Source: Spirochaetia bacterium (GTDB lineage: Bacteria > Spirochaetota > Spirochaetia > Treponematales > Treponemataceae). From it: a stretch of 57,390 nt of DNA. The notes below the pieces were generated by a model. The model was not told where the DNA came from and searched no databases. It saw only the letters and a list, made by a program, of their open reading frames with translations. Where the stretch lies: positions 1 to 57,390 of the forward strand of contig CAAGBC010000036.1 in the NCBI GenBank assembly GCA_900767955.1. The letters are read 5' to 3'. The position numbers and the translations under genes were made by a program. Positions 33,903-42,797 of the stretch are shown one piece after another. Each line of letters begins with the position of its first letter. Position 1 is the first letter of the stretch.

Positions 33903-34136
33903 ATGCTTAGACCTACAGTAACAAAAGTAATTCCTCAAGAAAACAATATTTTATTTTTAGAATTCGATAATGGTGAAAAAAAATTATTTGATGTAAAACC
34001 TTATATAAAAGGTTCTTGGTTTGGCAAATTGAATAATGAATCATATTTTAAAACTGTAAAAGCAAACGGATATAATATCGAATGGCTTGATGGACAAGAT
34101 ATATGTCCTGACGATTTATATTTTAACGCCTATTAA
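33903..34136 (+). CDS. DUF2442-family protein
   Basis: A 77-residue protein with the family pattern: VIPQENNILFLEFDNGEKKLFDVKPYI, then FKTVKANGYNIEWLDGQDICPDDLY at the C-terminus. Function unknown; the family often pairs with DUF4160 proteins in toxin-antitoxin-like loci. No DUF4160 gene is present; only a 23-codon ORF of no recognisable content (33821-33895) lies upstream. AGGAGT precedes the ATG. It follows the toxin locus and precedes an HsdS remnant. Confidence 0.8.
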   Translation: MLRPTVTKVIPQENNILFLEFDNGEKKLFDVKPYIKGSWFGKLNNESYFKTVKANGYNIEWLDGQDICPDDLYFNAY

Positions 34137-34139
34137 GTA

Positions 34140-34238
34140 ATGTTTTCACTTGCTGAACAAAAAAAGATTGTGAAAATAATTGAGCAGATGTTATCTTTGT
34201 GCGAAAAAATGGGATTAAAAAAAAGATATTCTTTATAA
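34140..34238 (+). pseudogene. C-terminal remnant of a type I restriction specificity subunit (HsdS)
   Basis: The frame 34140-34238 encodes FSLAEQKKIVKIIEQMLSLC followed by EKMGLKKRYSL. The LAEQ-K-IV-KIEQ-L-LCE pattern is the hallmark of the second conserved helix of HsdS. Nothing else of a type I system is nearby, so this is a leftover from an older system. Confidence 0.6.
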
Positions 34239-34314
34239 TTCCTCTTTGGGAAAAAATAATATAAGATGTGAAAGAATTACTTTTGCTGAGTGTATAAGGG
34301 GGAGATTGTAATAT

Positions 34315-34926
34315 ATGAATCGTAAAGAATTTGAAAAAAATTGTTGGAATGTTTATCTTGCTATTGAGAATGATTTTCTTTCTGTAGAAAAGTTTATTGC
34401 TATTGATAAAAAGAATTATAAAACATTTTCAAATGAATTCACAAAACAATTACTTACTATTTGTGGAGAACTAGATGTTCAACTCAAGTTTTTATGTAAA
34501 CATATAAACGAAAATTCTACTAGTGACAAAATAAAAGAATATGCTCAGGAACTTTTGGCAAATTTTCCTGAAATAAATGAATTTACAATTATTAGCAAAC
34601 AGAATCATTTAATTGAAATTCAACCATGGAAAAATTGGACTATTTCTGTATCTCCTAATTGGTGGCAGGATTATCAGAAAGTTAAACATAATAGACTTGA
34701 TTATGATAGAGTTTTGAATATTTATAACTATGAAAAAGCAAATTTGCAAAATACTTTTTATTCATTAGCGGCATTGTTTTCTATTGAGATGTTAATATAT
34801 AAAAAGCTAAGTGATGATGAACATGAAGAATTAGTGATTCCAGCTCGTTCTAGTTCAATATTTACATTAAAAGATTGGGCAAATGGACAAATTAATTTAA
34901 TAGATGCGATTGCGTTTATTGGATAA
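34315..34926 (+). CDS. Hypothetical helical protein (203 aa)
   Basis: Family name not known to me. The C-terminal half has a distinctive arrangement: SPNWWQDYQKVKHNRLDYD, then YEKANLQNTFYSLAALFSIE (residues about 118-164). A KVKH(N)R motif with a following A-N-L-x-N helix recalls HEPN-like or Abi-type helical proteins often seen in defence regions, but the key R-x4-6-H motif is not clear. GGGGGAG precedes the ATG. A 64-codon gene follows 24 bp later. Confidence 0.55.
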   Translation: MNRKEFEKNCWNVYLAIENDFLSVEKFIAIDKKNYKTFSNEFTKQLLTICGELDVQLKFLCKHINENSTSDKIKEYAQELLANFPEINEFTIISKQNHLIEIQPWKNWTISVSPNWWQDYQKVKHNRLDYDRVLNIYNYEKANLQNTFYSLAALFSIEMLIYKKLSDDEHEELVIPARSSSIFTLKDWANGQINLIDAIAFIG

Positions 34927-34949
34927 AACTTAATGAAAGGAGATTATAT

Positions 34950-35144
34950 ATGAATAACGAATTAGAAACAGAAGGCGAAATAGAAGAATTTGCAAAAGAA
35001 TTAAATACAACAAAGGAAATTATTATATGCATAATTAAGATTATAAAATCCAATAATAAACAAAAGATAGAAGCTTATTTTAGAACTAATAATATAACTA
35101 GAAAAGCAAAAAGAAAAAACTCTGATTATGAATTTTCTAGATAA
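34950..35144 (+). CDS. Small hypothetical protein (64 aa)
   Basis: Acidic N-terminal helix (ELETEGEIEEFAKEL) and strongly basic C-terminus (RKAKRKNSDYEFSR). AAAGGAG upstream of ATG 34950 supports translation. It lies 24 bp after the 203-aa gene and is probably co-transcribed. Unknown function; the two may be a pair. Confidence 0.5.
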   Translation: MNNELETEGEIEEFAKELNTTKEIIICIIKIIKSNNKQKIEAYFRTNNITRKAKRKNSDYEFSR

Positions 35145-35170
35145 ATTATGTTCTATAAATATGAAGTTAC

Positions 35171-35198
35171 AGATAGTCTCTCCTAAAAGAGACTATCT
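35171..35198. terminator. Perfect hairpin between convergent genes
   Basis: AGATAGTCTCT and its exact complement with a 6-nt loop. No T-run on either strand, so termination strength is uncertain, but it sits between convergent genes. Confidence 0.5.
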
Positions 35199-35209
35199 AT
35201 GAATTTCAA

Positions 35210-36118
35210 CTATTCTTCTACTTCCATCATATCAATCAAAGAACCATCACATTCTGGATAATGCTTACACATAACAAGTGGTTCGTCATCATCTGGATAA
35301 TTTACAACACTTGCTTCTTTGTAAAGGTACTCTTTGCCACAATGAATACAGTGAACTTTTGTATCCATTGTAAAATCTGTTTTTAAAGCTTGAATACCTC
35401 TTTCTAAACCAGCGATTTTTGTTTGTCCATACATTACAGTTGGAGTCAAAACTTTATAATCAAGATATGTTCCACAACACTTTGGATAATTTTTACAAAC
35501 AACCATTGTCAAATCTTTTTCATTATCTTTAATAACTTTTGACTGTGTAAAATTAAATGCTTTGTTGCAATGAGTACAAAATATGTAGGAAGATTTTCTA
35601 AGAATCCCATCTGGATTATTCTTATCTGAAAATTTGTTTAATTCAGCAGTCTTCAATTTTCCAGAAAGTATAGTGATTTGTTCTGTAGGATGATTTACTA
35701 TTGCAGCTTTGTCACCAAGTTCATAATACTGTCGAGCATAATCAAGTTTTGTTTCTGGTTCTAAGTCTGCAAGATCTGCGAATAGAACAGTTTCTTCCCA
35801 ATCTTGCACATCTTGGGCATTTTTAAATCTTCTAAGAAGAAATTCTGCAAGTTCTAGTTCAATATCAGAAGCGTGAATTAATTCATCCCACTTCTTAAAT
35901 CCAACCATTTTAGAAATCCAGTGCTGTGCTCGTGCAAGTTTTATATCCTGTTCATCTTCATCATCTAATTCATAATAAAAAAACAGGTCACCTACATCGT
36001 AGAATTTCCAATTATAGTGATAAGAAATAAATCCATCACTTTCAACTGTTTTGATTTGTGTTTGCCAATCTTTTAGAAAATTTTTGGACTCTTTCTTGAA
36101 GAATTCAAGATTAGACAT
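35210..36118 (-). CDS. Hypothetical protein with two zinc-ribbon modules
   Basis: 302 residues. The N-terminal half is acidic and helical, with a segment (IKLARAQHWISKMVGFKKWDELIHAS) resembling the A-x-x-x-GF-x-x-W-x-x-L element of proteins annotated as glyoxalase-associated. The C-terminal half has two similar four-cysteine modules: CTHC ... CKNYPKC (about 178-215) and CIHC ... CKHYPEC (about 255-292). They resemble each other, so an internal duplication is likely. Nucleic-acid or metal binding is possible. The promoter is not clear. The 36119-36511 stretch downstream in map order holds no gene that I can support. Confidence 0.6.
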   Translation of the reverse strand: MSNLEFFKKESKNFLKDWQTQIKTVESDGFISYHYNWKFYDVGDLFFYYELDDEDEQDIKLARAQHWISKMVGFKKWDELIHASDIELELAEFLLRRFKNAQDVQDWEETVLFADLADLEPETKLDYARQYYELGDKAAIVNHPTEQITILSGKLKTAELNKFSDKNNPDGILRKSSYIFCTHCNKAFNFTQSKVIKDNEKDLTMVVCKNYPKCCGTYLDYKVLTPTVMYGQTKIAGLERGIQALKTDFTMDTKVHCIHCGKEYLYKEASVVNYPDDDEPLVMCKHYPECDGSLIDMMEVEE

Positions 36119-36511
36119 AATGATCTCCTTTGAGCATATTTATTATGTTGCTATTGCTTTTGCCAGTACCGTAAGCAGCAACATTCCGATGCTCTTCGGT
36201 AATCATTAATTTTTGATATGGTATGATAAAAATCTTCGCACTGGCTACTAGCTCTACCACAGAACTAATTTAAATGTAATAAATAAAAAATGAGTAGTCA
36301 AGGAAAAATGAAAACAATTTCGTTTTTTCATACTCTAAGAAAATAGTGTGTTTTCTACAAAAGAAATAAGTTGTGAAGGATTTTTCGTTCAGTATTGAAC
36401 AAGCTCTAAGGGCTGTATCTAGAGCTGTGTATTTTTAGATTAGTTTTATATGTATCATTATAAAATCATTCCTTTTTTCTCTATTTTGTGATAAAATTTT
36501 GAATTAGCAGA

Positions 36512-36594
36512 TTGCATAAAGACTTTATACCGACAAAAACTTCCGTATTAAATTCTTAGGTGAGATACGAAGAAATTATGTTAGGTAGATGCCA
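36512..36594 (+). other. Weak attC-like site (degenerate)
   Basis: GCATAAA ... GTTAGGT bracket about 75 bp. The right side (GTTAGGT then GATGCCATCACTGGCC) resembles what follows the clearer sites at 37470 and 42691. The arms pair poorly. Listed because the next ORF starts 28 bp later, as expected for a cassette. Confidence 0.25.
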
Positions 36595-36621
36595 TCACTG
36601 GCCTGTTTTATAAATAATATA

Positions 36622-37272
36622 ATGAAAAAAATAATATATATCGAAAATGCAGTAAAAGAAATCGACTCACCAGAATTTGCACATACAAAACAAATTTTAG
36701 AAGTAAATGAAGTTGAAACAGAAAACGGAAAATATAAAATTGAAAAAATAATGGAACATGAAAATCTAGTCCATATTTTTTTCAAAATAAAAGATGAAAA
36801 ATATTTTCTGTGTATTTCATTAGATAAACAAAGCGGTAAAGTTATATTTCCGAGCATACGGAATTCAAATTATTGCTATCTATATGCAACTTCAGAAACA
36901 AAATCCTTGGAAGAATTGGCTTCTTACACAAAAATAAAATATACGAAAGGTTATTCAAAAGGTGATATTATAAAACGTGCAAATACACAAAAAATAGTGA
37001 AGGTTTCCAGTATTTATTTTGAATTACTAGAAACCGAATGTTATGAAACAGAAGAAGCAATTGAAAAACTACTAGATAAACTTTCAGAGGATAAACAAGG
37101 TATAAAAGAATTAATAAAACACAGTAATGCAGTTATAGAAATTTGTAAAAATCAATATGTATCAGCAAATGCAGGAATGGCTTTCTCTAAAGAATTGTTA
37201 CAACGACTTTCTGAATTTGAAATTGGAATAGATATCGATACATATATTTGTGGAAAAGAGTTTATAAGTTAA
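36622..37272 (+). CDS. DUF4279-like protein
   Basis: 216 residues. The C-terminal half matches the general DUF4279 layout: a TKIKYTKGYSKGDII segment, an ILV-rich middle (EAIEKLLDKLSEDKQGIKELI), and the ending SKELLQRLSEFEIGIDIDTYI. The N-terminal 90 residues are a separate small domain. Function unknown; such proteins often occur as immunity or cassette genes. The start at 36622 gives MKKIIYIENAVKE; an upstream ATG at 36589 lacks support. It lies alone between a weak and a clear attC-like site. Confidence 0.5.
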   Translation: MKKIIYIENAVKEIDSPEFAHTKQILEVNEVETENGKYKIEKIMEHENLVHIFFKIKDEKYFLCISLDKQSGKVIFPSIRNSNYCYLYATSETKSLEELASYTKIKYTKGYSKGDIIKRANTQKIVKVSSIYFELLETECYETEEAIEKLLDKLSEDKQGIKELIKHSNAVIEICKNQYVSANAGMAFSKELLQRLSEFEIGIDIDTYICGKEFIS

Positions 37273-37281
37273 ACAAGGAAT

Positions 37282-37316
37282 ATAAAAGAAAGCGAATCAA
37301 GTTTGCTTTCTTTTAT
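37282..37316. terminator. Hairpin terminator after the DUF4279-like gene
   Basis: ATAAAAGAAAGC and its exact complement GCTTTCTTTTAT, with an 11-nt loop. The U-rich 3' arm can serve on the plus strand. Confidence 0.55.
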
Positions 37317-37469
37317 GAAATTGTAATTTAGGGTTATGCAAGGTAGTAATAGAACGGGCTTTACAACGCTCTAAAAATATAATGATAGAAGCATACGCTT
37401 CAAAAAATATAGAATACTTCTTAAGGAAAAAAAATTAAGAAATCTAATTCTATATAAAAAAATAATTGC

Positions 37470-37530
37470 CATAACACAGCTTCGTAGCCGAAAGCGAGAC
37501 AAGCCCACTGTGGTACAAGCAATTGTTATG
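37470..37530 (+). other. attC-like recombination site, clearest copy
   Basis: CATAACA (37470-37476) pairs with TGTTATG (37524-37530). Inside, GCTT, GTA and CC (37479-37489) pair with GG, TAC and AAGC (37512-37520), leaving C37483 and G37487 unpaired on one side. Paired R boxes, an unpaired spacer, and L boxes with extrahelical bases form the architecture of integron attC sites. Confidence 0.6.
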
Positions 37531-37595
37531 AGGACAGACCTCTGGACTGCATTTTTTATACAATAATAATTTTTTTATAATCTGTCTCTAAAATG

Positions 37596-37624
37596 TTGTC
37601 TCGTTTATGTTTTTTTGTTATTAT
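37596..37624 (+). promoter_or_regulatory. Methyltransferase promoter, leaderless type
   Basis: TTGTCT (37596-37601), 17 nt, TATTAT (37619-37624), then 6 nt to ATG 37631. Confidence 0.5.
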
Positions 37625-37630
37625 TGCACT

Positions 37631-40495
37631 ATGGAAAACACAAAAGAAAAATATTGGAACAATCTTATTCAGAAATGCAAAGATTTTGAAAATTCTCTTT
37701 CATCTGATTACAGAAAGCAAACAGGTAGTTATTTTACAGGCTTTGATATGGCTCAAACCATGGTTTCTGATTTAATAGAATCATTCCGCAAGAAATATGG
37801 AAAAGAACATTTGTATTCCAGAGTCTTTTTAGAACCATGCGGTGGTGCTGGTAATTTTGTTTATTGCTATTTATACGAAGTATCAAAAATTGCTTTTACT
37901 GATGAACAGATAAAACAAATTATTGAAAATATATATTATTGTGATGCCAATATAAAAGCCTGCGATTTTTATAAAGAAAATCTTGCAGAGTTTTGTGCTG
38001 AGTTTTTTAATATTTCGCTTGATGAAGTCTACTTTTCTACTCATATTGGAAATGCATTATTGTTTGATGTAAGTAACGAAAACCCAACATACATTTCCTT
38101 ACAAGATGTTTTTCCAAATCTAAAAAAAGCGGATGTAATTATCACGAATCCGCCATATAAAAATTTTAAGGCTGAAATAAAACATTATGAAACTAAAGAA
38201 GCATACGAAAAAGATATTGCAATTTATTCCGCAATAAAAGAAAAAGCTTCTTCCCAATTAAAATATTCGACTGATGGAATTTTAAATTTCTATAAACTTT
38301 TTACAGAAGAAATTATAGAACATTATGCAGATGAAAATACATTCTTGAATTTATTGATTCCCTCTTCTATTTTGTCTGACAAAAGTTGCGTTGATTTACG
38401 AAAGCATATTTTAAAAAATTATAAAGTAGTATCAATAAAAGTTGTTCCAGAGGGAGTTGATGTTGTCGATGCACAGCAGAGTTTATGTGCAATGCTTATT
38501 GATAAGGCAACAAAAACAACAAAAATTCAAATGTACAAAGATTTTTATCATTTTCCTAAAAATCTATCTGAATTGAATTTGCAAGATATAAAGTCTTTTT
38601 CTTCTGATTGGAATATTCTTCCTCTTTCAAAAGATGAAGCGGAAAAATTAAAAAAACTTTCATCTTTCACAAAGGTAAAAGATTTGCCATATATAAAAAA
38701 TCTTCGTGGTGAACTTGATTTAACACTAAACGGAAAATCTATAGTAAGTGAAAATACTGGCTATAAACTTGTTAGAGGTCGTAATATTGGTTATTACAAA
38801 ACAGAAACGGAAGGCATTGCAGAATATGTATTAAAAGATTTTATTTCTTCCACTGCAAAGGCTGATTATATAAAATCTGAAAGAATAATATGCCAGCAAA
38901 TTGTAAACAAAAATAAAACTAGGCGAGTTTCATTTTCGCCAGTTGAAAAAAAATATGTTCTTGCAAATTCATGCAATTTTATCGCATTAGATAGAGATGC
39001 ACCTGTAACCCTAAATTTTTTAATGGGTGTTTTTAATTCATCAATAATAAACTGGTATTTCAAACTTTCAAGTACAAATAATCATATCAATAATTATGAA
39101 ATTGATGATTTTCCTGTTCCAGTCAATTCTCCATACAAGGCAGAAATTGAATCATTAGTTTCCGAATACTTAAAGACAGAAAAATCAGAATTGCTAGAAC
39201 AAATTGATTCTTTAGTAAATAAATCATTTTTTATGACAGATGAAAAACCTTCTATGAATCTAAAATTAGAAGAAGCTATAAAAAAAGGTCGGGAACAGAA
39301 AGAATACCTTTTGAATACAGGAAAGGTATTAAATCATACAACTTTTAAACTAAGTGAGCTTGACATTGAAACAATAAAAGATGTTCCACAAGGCGGTAAC
39401 TGGAAAAATATACCTGTGGATGTCATAAAAAAATCAAAACGTCTTGAACGAATTGCAAAAACAGGAGGAAGGACTACTCTTTACGGGCGTATTGATTATT
39501 CAAAACCTGCATATACAATAACGACATATTTCAACAGACCTGGAAACGGAACTTATGTGCATCCTCATTTTGACCGAGTGTTAAGTGTTAGGGAAGCAGC
39601 CCGAATCCAAAGTTTTCCAGATGATTATTATTTTTATGGAAATAAAACACAGCTTTTGAATCAAGTTGGAAATGCAGTTCCGCCTCTTTTGGCTTACCAA
39701 ATTGCAAGCAAGATAATTGAAGTAACAAAATGCAAAAGAACAATCGATTTGTTTTGCGGAGCTGGTGGCATGACTTGTGGATTTAAACTTGCAGGAATGA
39801 AATCACTTTTAGCAACGGATATTGAATCTAGTGCCTGTGCAACTCTTGCAATTAATAATGAAGATATTCCTGTTTTATGTGGCGATATTACAAATCAAAA
39901 AACAAAAAACGAAATAATTCAAACCGCAAAAATAGGTGGTGCGGAAATCATTTGTGGAGGACCACCATGTCAAGGTTTTTCCATGGCAGGATTACGTTCA
40001 CCTGATGACCCGAGAAATCAACTTTTCCACGATTTTGTTGACATTGTAAAATCTGTTCAGCCTAAAATCGTTGTCTTTGAAAATGTCGAAGGTTTACTCA
40101 GTTACGAAAAGGGGAATACTTACAAGAAAATCTTACAATTATTTTCTGAACTTGGCTATAATTGCCTTGGGAGACTTCTTAATACAAGCGATTATGGAGT
40201 TCCACAAAGACGCAAAAGGGTCATAATAATTTGCACAAAAAAAGAACTGACTTACTCTCCATCTGAATTATTTCCAGATGCTGTAACTGTTGATGAATCT
40301 GCAAAAATAACAGCATTGCAAGCAATTGGAGATTTAGAAAAAATTCCTTGCGGTGATGATATTATTTATAAAGCAGATAAGCAAAGTGATTTTGTAAAAA
40401 CTCTTGAAGGAAAAATTCCTTATCCATCATTTATCAAGAGCATAACAAAAATTGCTGTCAGGCAGACCATTCAGCCGTCTCTCTTTGATTTCTAA
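37631..40495 (+). CDS. Fused m6A and circularly permuted m5C DNA methyltransferase (Alw26I/Esp3I-type)
   Basis: One 954-residue polypeptide with two methyltransferases. Residues about 30-500: an N6-adenine enzyme with motif I LEPCGGAGNF and motif IV NPPY (Asn173). Residues about 600-950: a cytosine-5 enzyme in permuted order, with motif IX (GRIDYSKPAYTITT, about 619) and motif X (QVGNAVPPLLA, about 677) before motif I (TIDLFCGAGG, about 704), motif IV GGPPCQGFS (Cys780), ENVEG (VI) and PQRRKR (VIII). A two-strand m6A/m5C pair fits asymmetric type IIS sites of the GTCTC kind. The start at 37631 follows a promoter by 6 nt. The cognate nuclease lies at 41182-42573. Confidence 0.85.
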   Translation: MENTKEKYWNNLIQKCKDFENSLSSDYRKQTGSYFTGFDMAQTMVSDLIESFRKKYGKEHLYSRVFLEPCGGAGNFVYCYLYEVSKIAFTDEQIKQIIENIYYCDANIKACDFYKENLAEFCAEFFNISLDEVYFSTHIGNALLFDVSNENPTYISLQDVFPNLKKADVIITNPPYKNFKAEIKHYETKEAYEKDIAIYSAIKEKASSQLKYSTDGILNFYKLFTEEIIEHYADENTFLNLLIPSSILSDKSCVDLRKHILKNYKVVSIKVVPEGVDVVDAQQSLCAMLIDKATKTTKIQMYKDFYHFPKNLSELNLQDIKSFSSDWNILPLSKDEAEKLKKLSSFTKVKDLPYIKNLRGELDLTLNGKSIVSENTGYKLVRGRNIGYYKTETEGIAEYVLKDFISSTAKADYIKSERIICQQIVNKNKTRRVSFSPVEKKYVLANSCNFIALDRDAPVTLNFLMGVFNSSIINWYFKLSSTNNHINNYEIDDFPVPVNSPYKAEIESLVSEYLKTEKSELLEQIDSLVNKSFFMTDEKPSMNLKLEEAIKKGREQKEYLLNTGKVLNHTTFKLSELDIETIKDVPQGGNWKNIPVDVIKKSKRLERIAKTGGRTTLYGRIDYSKPAYTITTYFNRPGNGTYVHPHFDRVLSVREAARIQSFPDDYYFYGNKTQLLNQVGNAVPPLLAYQIASKIIEVTKCKRTIDLFCGAGGMTCGFKLAGMKSLLATDIESSACATLAINNEDIPVLCGDITNQKTKNEIIQTAKIGGAEIICGGPPCQGFSMAGLRSPDDPRNQLFHDFVDIVKSVQPKIVVFENVEGLLSYEKGNTYKKILQLFSELGYNCLGRLLNTSDYGVPQRRKRVIIICTKKELTYSPSELFPDAVTVDESAKITALQAIGDLEKIPCGDDIIYKADKQSDFVKTLEGKIPYPSFIKSITKIAVRQTIQPSLFDF

Positions 40496-40508
40496 ATTGC
40501 ATTTATGA

Positions 40509-40546
40509 GATTCACGAAAAAGAATTGAATTCTCTTTTTGTGAATC
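40509..40546. terminator. Bidirectional terminator between convergent genes
   Basis: GATTCAC and GTGAATC arms with an inner AAAAAGA/TCTTTTT stem. It serves the methyltransferase (plus) and the glycosylase remnant (minus). Confidence 0.65.
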
Positions 40547-40552
40547 CCATGT

Positions 40553-41163
40553 CTAACGCTCGGTACAAATATCGAGCTGCAATTGAACTGTATGGTTTCC
40601 ATTTTTTACATTTATTTTGTACAGCCTGTTTAGTTCGGTTATCGGTATTATACATCCAGCAATAACTCTACAAAAGGCAATATCCTCAAAAGGAAACACA
40701 TCTTGTCTATCAAGTGCGAAAATCAAAAACATTTTTGCAGTCCAAAGTCCAATTCCATGAAGTTTTGTTAATGACTTTATAACTTCATTATCATCTTTTT
40801 CTGCTAAAGATTTCAAATCAAGTTCATTACTTAAAACAGCATCTGCAAGAGTTTTTATACTTCTTGCTTTTGAACTCGATGTTCCTATAGACTTAATTTC
40901 TTCTACGGTTAGGCAGGATAATTTTTTCGGATTGATTTTTCCAGAACAGAGGTTTTCCAATCGTTTATATATTTTTCCCCAGCTTTTACGGAAAGCATCT
41001 GTTCTATTATTTCGTGTACAAGAAATTCAAACTCTTTACCACTTGAATAAGTTTGATAAGGTATTTCCCCAATCAAAGAAATAACTTTTGCAAGTTTTTT
41101 ATCTTTTTAACAGAGATATTTTATACTTTCTAAATCGGAATTCAAAACAATAACATCGTTCAT
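40553..41163 (-). pseudogene. DNA-3-methyladenine glycosylase II (AlkA-like), broken
   Basis: HhH-GPD glycosylase. From ATG 41163 the frame reads MNDVIVLNSDLESIKYLC, then an in-frame TAA (a likely AAA-to-TAA change), then KDKKLAKVISLIGEIPYQTY and EFLVHEIIEQMLSVKAGEK. Near 40990 a one-base loss in an A/T run shifts the frame. The other frame then continues KRLENLCSGKINPKKL ... LHGIGLWTAKMFLIFAL (helix-hairpin-helix) to the end. Two lesions make it inactive. It sits between the methyltransferase and nuclease of the R-M system. Confidence 0.75.
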
Positions 41164-41181
41164 ATTAGCAGTTAATAAACT

Positions 41182-42573
41182 TTACTGTAAAAAATCATTT
41201 AGCAATCGTTTTTGGATTTCTCTCATTAGATTTTCTAATAGATTAAAAGCCTTTGAAAAATTTTTGCTCTGGATTGTTTGGCAAATTTCATCAATTTCGC
41301 TTTTCTCTCTTTTTGTGAAATCAGCAGTCATATTTCTGTTGTCTTTGCTATTGTATTCATCTAATGAATCAAGGCTTATACGTTTCATTCGTTCAAACTC
41401 ATCAGAAGCTCTTTCTGTTATGTGTCTGTTCTTTTCTGAGTATAAACCATCAGCATTAAAATTATAGTCTATTTCAAAGTATTTGTGCTTTGGCTTTAAC
41501 AGTTTTTCTGTAATAAACTCAATACCGACTCCGTTATCAAGTTGTTTAATCAGGCATAAAACATTCAGAAAATCTGTCATGTTTTGCTTTAAGCAAACTC
41601 TAAAAGTCTCAAAATCAGTTTGAGAAAAATTGATTACATGTTTTTTCAGATATTCCCACAGGTCTAAAACAAACCATGAAACAGCATTCTGCTTAGATTT
41701 TGTTTCAATCTCTATTGCCTTTAAAACATCGTCTTTTACAAGTCTGTCGCGTTTTGAAGAGTTATCTCCTGTTGGCATAGACTGTAAATAATATGAATCA
41801 TGAACGCCACCGAGAGAAACAGGAATAATATGGTCAGCTGATTTTCCTTCAAAAAACTTTGAATTCATAAATCTGTCAGCCGCATGGATGTTACCATCGC
41901 TAAAATATTCATAAGCACGGCGGTCTTTGCCATAAGTTCGTAAATTCTCTCTACTTCTACCTTTATCTTCTGTTGAGCGACAACAGCGATTGTATGTATG
42001 AAAACCGTCATATCGGTCAGGAAAATTTGACATCGCACCTGGACCGAGCATTTTTGAAAGTCCACCTCGGCATTTTAATTCACAATGACAGATTAGAGTT
42101 TCAATGTCAGAATAATCATTTTCAAGTTTACATTTGTCTTTTAAGAAGTTGATAATTTGCTTATTTGTAACACCTTTCTTTTTCAGATTATTGCAAATGT
42201 CATAAATTGTTTCATAAACATCACATTCATAGTTGAATTCCTTTTTTAAAGCCTTAACAAGATTTGCATTTGGATAATGATAGTATAATGACATTGATTT
42301 ACCACATATTTGGCATGGTTTTGATTTTGTCGGATGGATTGCAAGCATTACATCTGCATAGAATTTTGATGAATTAACATCTATTCCAATTTCACGCCCT
42401 TTCTTTTCTGCCCATGCTTTTCGCTTCTTTCCTATTTCTGATTGACCTGTAGCAATCCAGTTGTATTTTCCATCTTTCCCCTTTGTAATAGGTAAACCCT
42501 TGTAATTTGGATGATTTGCAATAAATTTTTCGTATTCAAGGAATTCTTTTGACCATACTTTTTCTTCTACCAT
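41182..42573 (-). CDS. Alw26I/Eco31I/Esp3I-type HNH restriction endonuclease
   Basis: 463-residue type IIS nuclease. The N-terminal block (WSKEFLEYEKFIANHPNYKGL ... IHPTKSKPCQICGKSM) and the HNH motif (SADHIIPVSLGGVHDSYYL, Asp247-His248, Asn271) match this family, which cuts beside GTCTC-core sites. Cysteines C87/C90 and the CHCELKC at 162-168 probably hold zinc. GAGGTC precedes ATG 42573; an upstream in-frame ATG at 42732 would run through promoter and attC-like DNA and is unlikely. Encoded on the opposite strand to its methyltransferase. The exact recognition site is inferred only at family level. Confidence 0.8.
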   Translation of the reverse strand: MVEEKVWSKEFLEYEKFIANHPNYKGLPITKGKDGKYNWIATGQSEIGKKRKAWAEKKGREIGIDVNSSKFYADVMLAIHPTKSKPCQICGKSMSLYYHYPNANLVKALKKEFNYECDVYETIYDICNNLKKKGVTNKQIINFLKDKCKLENDYSDIETLICHCELKCRGGLSKMLGPGAMSNFPDRYDGFHTYNRCCRSTEDKGRSRENLRTYGKDRRAYEYFSDGNIHAADRFMNSKFFEGKSADHIIPVSLGGVHDSYYLQSMPTGDNSSKRDRLVKDDVLKAIEIETKSKQNAVSWFVLDLWEYLKKHVINFSQTDFETFRVCLKQNMTDFLNVLCLIKQLDNGVGIEFITEKLLKPKHKYFEIDYNFNADGLYSEKNRHITERASDEFERMKRISLDSLDEYNSKDNRNMTADFTKREKSEIDEICQTIQSKNFSKAFNLLENLMREIQKRLLNDFLQ

Positions 42574-42690
42574 AAATAGACCTCTTTTATTTATCGGTAA
42601 TATTTGAAAATAAATTGATTGTTTTACAAATTTAAAAACAAAAGAAATATTCGTGTATATTTTATTAGTAAAATGTGGTATAATGAAAAT

Positions 42691-42755
42691 GCCTAACATG
42701 CTTTTCAAAGTCGATACGATGGTCAAGCCCACTGAGGTACAACCAGTTGTTACAC
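42691..42755 (+). other. attC-like recombination site, second copy
   Basis: GCCTAAC (42691-42697) fits the RYYYAAC consensus. The right half (GGTAC, AACC, then TGTTA) matches the 37470 site in 26 of 30 positions. The left inner box is degenerate. AACC here replaces AAGC of the first site and would pair with GGTT in the half-site at 43807. Confidence 0.5.
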
Positions 42756-42797
42756 GGACACCCGCACTGGGGCGCGGAGGAGGTAGCGAAGGAAAAT

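Noticed and set aside
40553..40559. GTCTAAC as a fourth attC-like R box
   Set aside because: No matching GTTRRRY partner or L boxes lie within a reasonable distance; it may be chance within the end of the glycosylase remnant.
42574..42747. N-terminal extensions of the nuclease (minus) and of the PD-(D/E)XK gene (plus)
   Set aside because: Both run into the attC-like site; SDs support the inner starts at 42573 and 42798.
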